A stretch of 5,497 nucleotides of DNA from Chloroflexota bacterium (GTDB lineage: Bacteria > Chloroflexota > Anaerolineae > B4-G1): NCBI GenBank assembly GCA_011046405.1, contig DSAR01000450.1, forward strand, positions 1-5,497, in the 5' to 3' direction. The notes beneath the pieces were generated by a model. The model ran no database searches. It saw only the letters and a list, made by a program, of their open reading frames with translations, and had not been told where the DNA came from. Shown here piece by piece: positions 5,483 through 5,497 of the stretch. Both the position numbers and the translations under genes were made by a program. Each line of letters begins with the position of its first letter. The first letter of the stretch is position 1.

Positions 5483-5497
5483 TCAGTGATAGTCTAC
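5483..5497 (-). CDS. higB: HigB-like toxin, last four codons and stop (rest outside window)
   Basis: On the - strand just upstream of higA, the final bases read Val-Asp-Tyr-His-stop (GTA GAC TAT CAC TGA), with the stop at 5485-5483. RelE/ParE-superfamily HigB toxins (ribosome-dependent mRNA interferases) commonly end in DYH, and higB normally precedes higA in the operon. The stop is 28 nt from the higA start. Only four residues are visible, so the call rests on position and this C-terminal signature. Confidence 0.55.
   Translation of the reverse strand, partial: VDYH

Overview
The window is a GC-rich bacterial segment, roughly 60% GC by eye. It carries a redox and efflux gene cluster on the + strand, followed by a convergent toxin-antitoxin locus on the - strand. 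No rRNA, tRNA or CRISPR was seen. Taxonomy is inference only: GC-rich codon use, the DUF362/EFR1-type ferredoxins, the paired ABC-2 permeases under a TetR regulator, and short intergenic hairpin and heptamer repeats together suggest a Chloroflexota-like (Anaerolineae-type) environmental genome or MAG. I cannot prove this.

Layout. At 1-449 is the 3' end of a DUF362-type protein ending in two [4Fe-4S] motifs. At 435-525 is a compact palindromic, MITE-like element. It is bounded by an exact 8-bp direct repeat (TGTTGAAT) and supplies the present stop codon of the DUF362 gene. At 556-840 is a small three-helix membrane protein of GlsB/YeaQ type, followed 6 nt later by a TetR regulator (847-1464). 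The TetR stop overlaps, as ATGA, the start of a Cys-rich two-helix membrane protein (1461 onward) that is frameshifted and apparently truncated. An EFR1-type flavodoxin-ferredoxin fusion follows (1852-2730), then two paralogous ABC-2 permeases (2743-3879 and 3969-5092). A tandem/inverted GCAAGT repeat fills the gap between the permeases. On the - strand are a HigA antitoxin (5134-5454) and the last four codons of a HigB-like toxin (5483-5497).

How it may work together. The TetR regulator, electron-transfer proteins and two half-permeases resemble a regulated ABC-2 export operon coupled to redox proteins, but no ABC ATPase lies in the window. Three consecutive non-ferredoxin genes carry lesions: a 2-nt insertion plus lost C-terminus at about 1755, an in-frame TAA at 2998, and a 1-nt loss at about 5058. 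The EFR1, TetR and HigA frames are clean. Either the exporter part is decaying, or the assembly contains several small errors. The strongest findings are the MITE-like insertion that rewrote a C-terminus and this cluster of lesions.
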